This document shows positions 49,512 through 52,646 of a DNA stretch of 52,646 nucleotides, piece by piece. Positions within the stretch are counted from its first letter, which is position 1. Each line of letters begins with the position of its first letter. The stretch spans positions 1 to 52,646 of the IMG/VR virus record IMGVR_UViG_3300021091_000106; one strand, given 5' to 3'. The DNA comes from a virus. Below the pieces are notes generated by a model that did no database searches, was not told the DNA's origin, and saw only the letters and a list, made by a program, of their open reading frames with translations. The translations under genes were made by a program, and so were the position numbers.

Positions 49512-50642
49512 ATGATTAAATTTCATCAAGATTTTGCTGCTACTGGAACTGGATTAGGATATCAAATATCTTCATATATGTTAATGCGTTCCATTGCAAA
49601 TAGAACGGGGTATAGTTATACTATCAATACAAATGGATTAAAAGCACTTAGAAATACATTTACCAATTTACAATTTAACAGCATTAAAGATGAACTTGAT
49701 GCGGATTTAAAACCAATTGAGTTTTTGGATGATAACTCTTTTGAAGAAGTTGTTGCAATGGTGGAGGATAATTGTGAATTATATGGTTATCCCACTGTTA
49801 AGAGTATGGTTGATCCTGCTAATTTTGAATCTGTTAAAAAAGAACTGCACTTTAGACCAGAGATTGTTGAGAAGTGCCAAAAGTTTATGTCCCAATTTGA
49901 TGGGCAAGAAGTAGTATCAATGCATCTACGTAGAGGTGACTTTGAAGATCTTCAATCTGGAATGTTTTTAATTGATGATGATTACTATAAAGAAGCATTA
50001 GAGTTGCTACCAAAAGATATTCCTGTTCTTATTTTTTGTAATGTAAAAGATTATATTTTAACTCATCCTATTCTAACTGCAAGTGATCCAGAGAGATTTA
50101 CTTTTGTTCTTGATATATTCAATGATAATGAATTTATTAATTGTGATGTAGGGCAAGAGTTGGATAGATTGGTTGATGCTTCTGGAGAGTGTAGATTTGA
50201 TTATAAAGCAGCATTAGCTAAACACGCTTATGATAATCTAATACCATCCACCCCGACTCAAGAGGAGTTAAATCAAGAGATGGTGAGACTTGCAAAAGAA
50301 TTACATCCATTATATAAAAAGAAGATTGCAAATAATCTTTATAATTATTCATTTGAACTTTGTTTAATGTCAATGTGTGATTATCATATTATGGCAAATA
50401 GTTCATTTGGTATGTGGGGCGTTCAATTGTCAAATACTAAGAAAGTAATATATCCTAAGTATTGGATGCAAGGTCATGATGAAGAGACAAGGAATGCTTT
50501 TGCAGAAATTGGTTTAGGTGCGATTAAAATAGATCTTGGTGGTTATGATCAAACCAGAGACCTTGCAGAATATATTATTGATAAACCACACTACATAGGA
50601 TTAGAGAATCCAGATCAACGTTCATTTACAATTGTTAGTTAA
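49512..50642 (+). CDS. GT11 family glycosyltransferase (fucosyltransferase-like)
   Basis: 376 residues from ATG 49512; an earlier TTG is in frame. VVSMHLRRGDFED (near residue 135) is the HxRRGD donor motif of family GT11, and CDYHIMANSSFGMWGVQL, near 295, is the second conserved block (SSFSWW-like). The family transfers fucose in alpha-1,2 linkage. The N-terminus (GYQISSYMLMRSIANRTG) matches the usual GNQMFQ-type start, though changed. A cyanophage glycosylation role is likely; host surface or virion target. Confidence 0.75.
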   Translation: MIKFHQDFAATGTGLGYQISSYMLMRSIANRTGYSYTINTNGLKALRNTFTNLQFNSIKDELDADLKPIEFLDDNSFEEVVAMVEDNCELYGYPTVKSMVDPANFESVKKELHFRPEIVEKCQKFMSQFDGQEVVSMHLRRGDFEDLQSGMFLIDDDYYKEALELLPKDIPVLIFCNVKDYILTHPILTASDPERFTFVLDIFNDNEFINCDVGQELDRLVDASGECRFDYKAALAKHAYDNLIPSTPTQEELNQEMVRLAKELHPLYKKKIANNLYNYSFELCLMSMCDYHIMANSSFGMWGVQLSNTKKVIYPKYWMQGHDEETRNAFAEIGLGAIKIDLGGYDQTRDLAEYIIDKPHYIGLENPDQRSFTIVS

Positions 50643-50643
50643 G

Positions 50644-50847
50644 ATGTCAACCAGAGCAAAAAGATTAGAACAAGAGTATTTGAGAACCATGAATATTCTG
50701 CTCAAAACTACTCATGATAAAAAAGATAAAATTGGCACAAAGGCATTGGCAGGATTTGTCAGAACGTTAATTGATGAATGTCCACAGATGAATCTTAAGA
50801 CTGCTCAGGAAATGTTCAAAATAGCAGAAGAACTGGAGAATCTATAG
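50644..50847 (+). CDS. Small hypothetical protein
   Basis: 67 residues from ATG 50644, basic and helical. Unknown function. Confidence 0.6.
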   Translation: MSTRAKRLEQEYLRTMNILLKTTHDKKDKIGTKALAGFVRTLIDECPQMNLKTAQEMFKIAEELENL

Positions 50848-50863
50848 TAGACAGCAAAACAAG

Positions 50864-50905
50864 TGGCACACAGGGGCACGGGGACGCCTCTGGTGAAGTT
50901 ATAAT
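50864..50905 (+). promoter_or_regulatory. TGGCACAC + hairpin + TATAAT module
   Basis: TGGCACAC (50864-50871), a short hairpin AGGGGC/GCCTCT (50872-50891, one G-U), TATAAT at 50900-50905, 28 bases after the 8-mer. The next gene's ATG at 50904 overlaps the -10 box, so its real start may be downstream or it is transcribed from further up. Confidence 0.45.
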
Positions 50906-51236
50906 GATTATGCGTTATTCACCAATCATGTCAATCATTGCTGGTCTCGCTTGTGGGATTGCCACTTTCTATGGTATAGGAGATGGATTTCATGGACAAA
51001 TTACGGCAAATGGTGAGCGGTTTGATGCTTATCGTTGGACTGCAGCTCATCCTTATCTACCTATGGGTACACGCATACGGGTAACCAACCAAGATAATGG
51101 TAAACAGGTAATTGTAAGAGTAAATGATCGTGGACCTTATTCACATGCTGATTTGGATTTGAGTTACGCTGCATTCTCTCACATCGAATCTGCCAAAAAA
51201 GGCAATGCTACCGTTTGTTGGAGAGTTGTGGTATAA
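50904..51236 (+). CDS. RlpA-like secreted double-psi beta-barrel protein
   Basis: 110 residues. Hydrophobic signal-like N-terminus (SIIAGLACGIATFYG), then GFHGQITANGERFDAYR, AAHPYLPMGTRIRV, IVRVNDRGPY, DLSYAAFSHIESAKK: the RlpA/DPBB pattern that acts on peptidoglycan glycan strands. Could help lysis or cell-wall remodelling. Start may be 50904, 50910 or 50928; the first overlaps the -10 box. Confidence 0.75.
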   Translation: MIMRYSPIMSIIAGLACGIATFYGIGDGFHGQITANGERFDAYRWTAAHPYLPMGTRIRVTNQDNGKQVIVRVNDRGPYSHADLDLSYAAFSHIESAKKGNATVCWRVVV

Positions 51237-51436
51237 TGTACTCTGCACTATTCACTCTGTTACAGTTATGTGTAAATGAGATTTACATCTGTGAGAGAGA
51301 TTATCCTAAACCAGCTCAGGTTTATTATGAACCAGAGAAGTCTTGTTATCGAGATGGTGTATTCTATCCCAGATGTAAAGACCTAGAAAACCCAGAAGTA
51401 TTACACTATCACAACTTATTCAAAAAAGATTCATGA
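51236..51436 (+). CDS. Small hypothetical protein with cysteines
   Basis: 66 residues from ATG 51236, overlapping the RlpA-like stop by one base. Several Cys and Tyr residues (ICERDYPKP, KSCYRDG, PRCKD) and a hydrophobic N-terminus. Possibly secreted. Coupled by ATGA to the next gene. Confidence 0.55.
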   Translation: MYSALFTLLQLCVNEIYICERDYPKPAQVYYEPEKSCYRDGVFYPRCKDLENPEVLHYHNLFKKDS

Positions 51437-51819
51437 TTAAGCAACTTCTTGCAATTTCTACCATTCTAATTGCTGCACCTGTATTTGCACAGACTGCACC
51501 ACCAAAACCAAAAACTTATCGTCCATTTGCATATGAGAGTCCATGTGTATTGGAGGCAGGACTTCAAACCTATCATGATACATGTAAGGTAGTAGAAACT
51601 CGTGAGACTGGTGGTGCTCTTCGCACTCGTAACATCTTCTCTAATAAGTTTGGTCTGACTATCAAAGGTCGATTTGATAAAGAGAAGGGTTATATGACTT
51701 GGGATAGTCATAACAAATATGAATATAAGTGGCAGTATAAGATTGGTGGTATTCAAGAATTTGGTGCATGGACATATGTAATGCCTGGATTCTTACTTCA
51801 AAATGTTTCTTGGGATTGA
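51433..51819 (+). CDS. Secreted hypothetical protein
   Basis: 128 residues. Signal peptide KQLLAISTILIAAPVFAQ with an AxA-like cleavage site. Aromatic beta-rich mature part (KYEYKWQYKIGGIQEF). No family recognised. Probably exported early. Confidence 0.65.
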   Translation: MIKQLLAISTILIAAPVFAQTAPPKPKTYRPFAYESPCVLEAGLQTYHDTCKVVETRETGGALRTRNIFSNKFGLTIKGRFDKEKGYMTWDSHNKYEYKWQYKIGGIQEFGAWTYVMPGFLLQNVSWD

Positions 51820-51822
51820 ATT

Positions 51823-52047
51823 ATGATTATGAAGGATTATGTGTTGTATCCAAGTTTTATCCTAACAGCGGTGCTTGGATTTATTACTGGTGGTGCATTT
51901 TATGCCCAATCGTCTTTTGACGATGCACTTAAACTATGCAATCAAAAACCATTAGAGTGTAAGTTTAAGTATGATATTATCAATTATCATGAGACTGGCA
52001 AGGTTCCCTATACTGCATCAGTAGCAAAACCAAAACCTCAACCTTGA
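51823..52047 (+). CDS. Small membrane or secreted protein
   Basis: 74 residues, hydrophobic N-terminus (FILTAVLGFITGGAFYAQ), Pro/Lys-rich end. Converges with the minus-strand gene, overlapping by 10 bases. Unknown function. Confidence 0.6.
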   Translation: MIMKDYVLYPSFILTAVLGFITGGAFYAQSSFDDALKLCNQKPLECKFKYDIINYHETGKVPYTASVAKPKPQP

Positions 52048-52283
52048 GATTGACGTTCTAATCTATCTAATCTCTGTTGTTTTATCTGTGCCGCCTTCTC
52101 TTTGGCGGCATTTTGTCTATCTAATGCTTTTTGTTTAAATTCTGCTTCTCTGTCTGCACTTGATGTACTTGCTGCTTGTCTTCTTGCAGTCATTCTGTTT
52201 TTTGGTGCTGATTGGCGATCAAGAGTTTGCAAGTCTCTTCTTAGTTGGTTTAGATCTTCATTAAACTCTTGAAAGGTCTTCAT
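52038..52283 (-). CDS. Small basic structural-type protein on the minus strand
   Basis: 81 residues. KTFQEFNEDLNQLRR start and a Lys/Arg/Gln-rich coiled-coil tail (EKAAQIKQQRLDRLERQ). Many T4-like cyanophage small structural proteins start with such KTFQEF segments. Late-type CTAAATA box on the minus strand lies about 21 bases upstream. Confidence 0.65.
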   Translation of the reverse strand: MKTFQEFNEDLNQLRRDLQTLDRQSAPKNRMTARRQAASTSSADREAEFKQKALDRQNAAKEKAAQIKQQRLDRLERQSQG

Positions 52284-52290
52284 TGTATGC

Positions 52291-52319
52291 TTGACATTTT
52301 TGAATATTTAGATTATAGT
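52291..52319 (+). promoter_or_regulatory. Sigma70-type promoter (overlaps a minus-strand late box)
   Basis: TTGACA (52291-52296), 17-base spacer, TATAGT (52314-52319). The spacer contains TATTTAG, which on the minus strand is CTAAATA, a late-type box for the 52038-52283 gene. An early and a late promoter thus share the same bases in opposite directions. Confidence 0.6.
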
Positions 52320-52366
52320 TATGTCTGAGTTTAATACACTCACACATCACACACAGGAGTAACACA

Positions 52367-52564
52367 ATGACACCTTACGAACTTCGATTCCAAATCTTCC
52401 AACAAGCGAATGGTTTGGCACAAGATGAATACCATGCTAATTTTGCATTAGTTGAACAGTGGAACAAAGAACATTCAGTTAAAATGGATTATCCTCAGTT
52501 CCCCTCATATACTGACATCGAAAGTCTTGCAGATAAAATCAACGCATTTGTAAGTTCTAAGTGA
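52367..52564 (+). CDS. Small conserved-type hypothetical protein
   Basis: 65 residues, AGGAG about nine bases upstream. MTPYELRFQIFQQANGLA start; helical and aromatic. I recall close relatives in other cyanophages. Unknown function. Confidence 0.75.
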   Translation: MTPYELRFQIFQQANGLAQDEYHANFALVEQWNKEHSVKMDYPQFPSYTDIESLADKINAFVSSK

Positions 52565-52576
52565 CACTTCAATAGC

Positions 52577-52619
52577 TGGCACACTGGGCACTCTGGTTCG
52601 CTGGAGTGCCCTTTATACT
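52577..52619 (+). promoter_or_regulatory. TGGCACAC + hairpin + TATACT module
   Basis: TGGCACAC (52577-52584), strong hairpin GGGCACTC (52586-52593) with GAGTGCCC (52604-52611), TATACT at 52614-52619, 29 bases after the 8-mer. The hairpin may also end the upstream transcript. The next gene lies past the window edge. Confidence 0.6.
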
Positions 52620-52646
52620 ATGAGGGTAGTCAACAAACACTGCATG

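Noticed and set aside
1-52646. CRISPR arrays, IS elements, integrase or att sites
   Set aside because: No evenly spaced direct repeats, transposase motifs or integrase motifs were found; the only tandem repeat is the coding Pro-Thr tract.
1-52646. Photosynthesis or carbon-metabolism auxiliary genes typical of cyanophages
   Set aside because: No psbA, psbD, hli, talC or similar sequence was recognised in this window; they may lie elsewhere in the genome.

Overview
The window looks like a continuous stretch of a large, AT-rich, T4-like cyanophage genome (marine Synechococcus/Prochlorococcus-type myovirus). The evidence is a gp5-type OB-fold baseplate hub protein, a very large structural protein ending in an S74 (endosialidase) chaperone domain, paired tail-collar proteins, many small tightly overlapping early genes, T4-like late promoter boxes (ATAAATA or CTAAATA), three phage tRNAs, and many 2-oxoglutarate/Fe(II) oxygenases, carbohydrate enzymes and radical-SAM proteins of the kind cyanophages carry. 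No photosynthesis gene, integrase, CRISPR array or IS element is visible. Almost everything is on the + strand; only two genes, a glycosyltransferase-like gene near 9.3-10.1 kb and a small gene near 52.0-52.3 kb, are on the minus strand. No gap above 300 bases lacks a gene.

Layout. 1-8.7 kb: baseplate hub/needle module: a tail lysin with glucosaminidase and M23 domains (cut by the left edge), a gp27-like candidate, a gp5-like OB-fold protein without lysozyme domain and with a Pro/Thr tail, a beta-helix-like protein, and two structural proteins sharing a C-terminal domain. 8.7-10.8 kb: oxygenase, minus-strand glycosyltransferase-like gene and a hypothetical protein. 10.85-11.8 kb: perfect sigma70-type promoter and tRNA-Gly(UCC), tRNA-Leu(UAA), tRNA-Thr(UGU) interleaved with small genes. 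11.8-19 kb: a probable fused oxygenase/carbohydrate-cluster protein and the 1939-residue S74 fiber-like protein, closed by a terminator that contains the next promoter. 19-23.9 kb: fused SF2 helicase-adenine methyltransferase, a partner methyltransferase fragment and a second, GC-richer SF2 helicase. 24-33.5 kb: biosynthetic island with two paralogous radical-SAM proteins, four oxygenases, an HNH endonuclease, a NodU-type carbamoyltransferase and two SGNH hydrolases. 33.6-37.4 kb: AbrB-like protein, two collar proteins, two hypotheticals and a tandem-oxygenase protein. 37.4-52.6 kb: about fifty mostly small early genes, several under sigma70-like promoters, including an SPFH-like membrane protein, a zincin, a GT11 fucosyltransferase-like protein and an RlpA-like secreted protein.

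How it fits together. The late genes build the baseplate and fibers. The glycosyltransferases, the carbamoyltransferase, SGNH hydrolases, radical-SAM enzymes and oxygenases suggest a programme that modifies glycans (host surface or virion) or, as an alternative, phage DNA. The helicase-methyltransferase locus looks like a DNA-modification or anti-restriction device. The small early genes are chained by ATGA or GTGA stop-start overlaps, so they are probably translationally coupled. Functions are from motif recognition by eye, without a database search.
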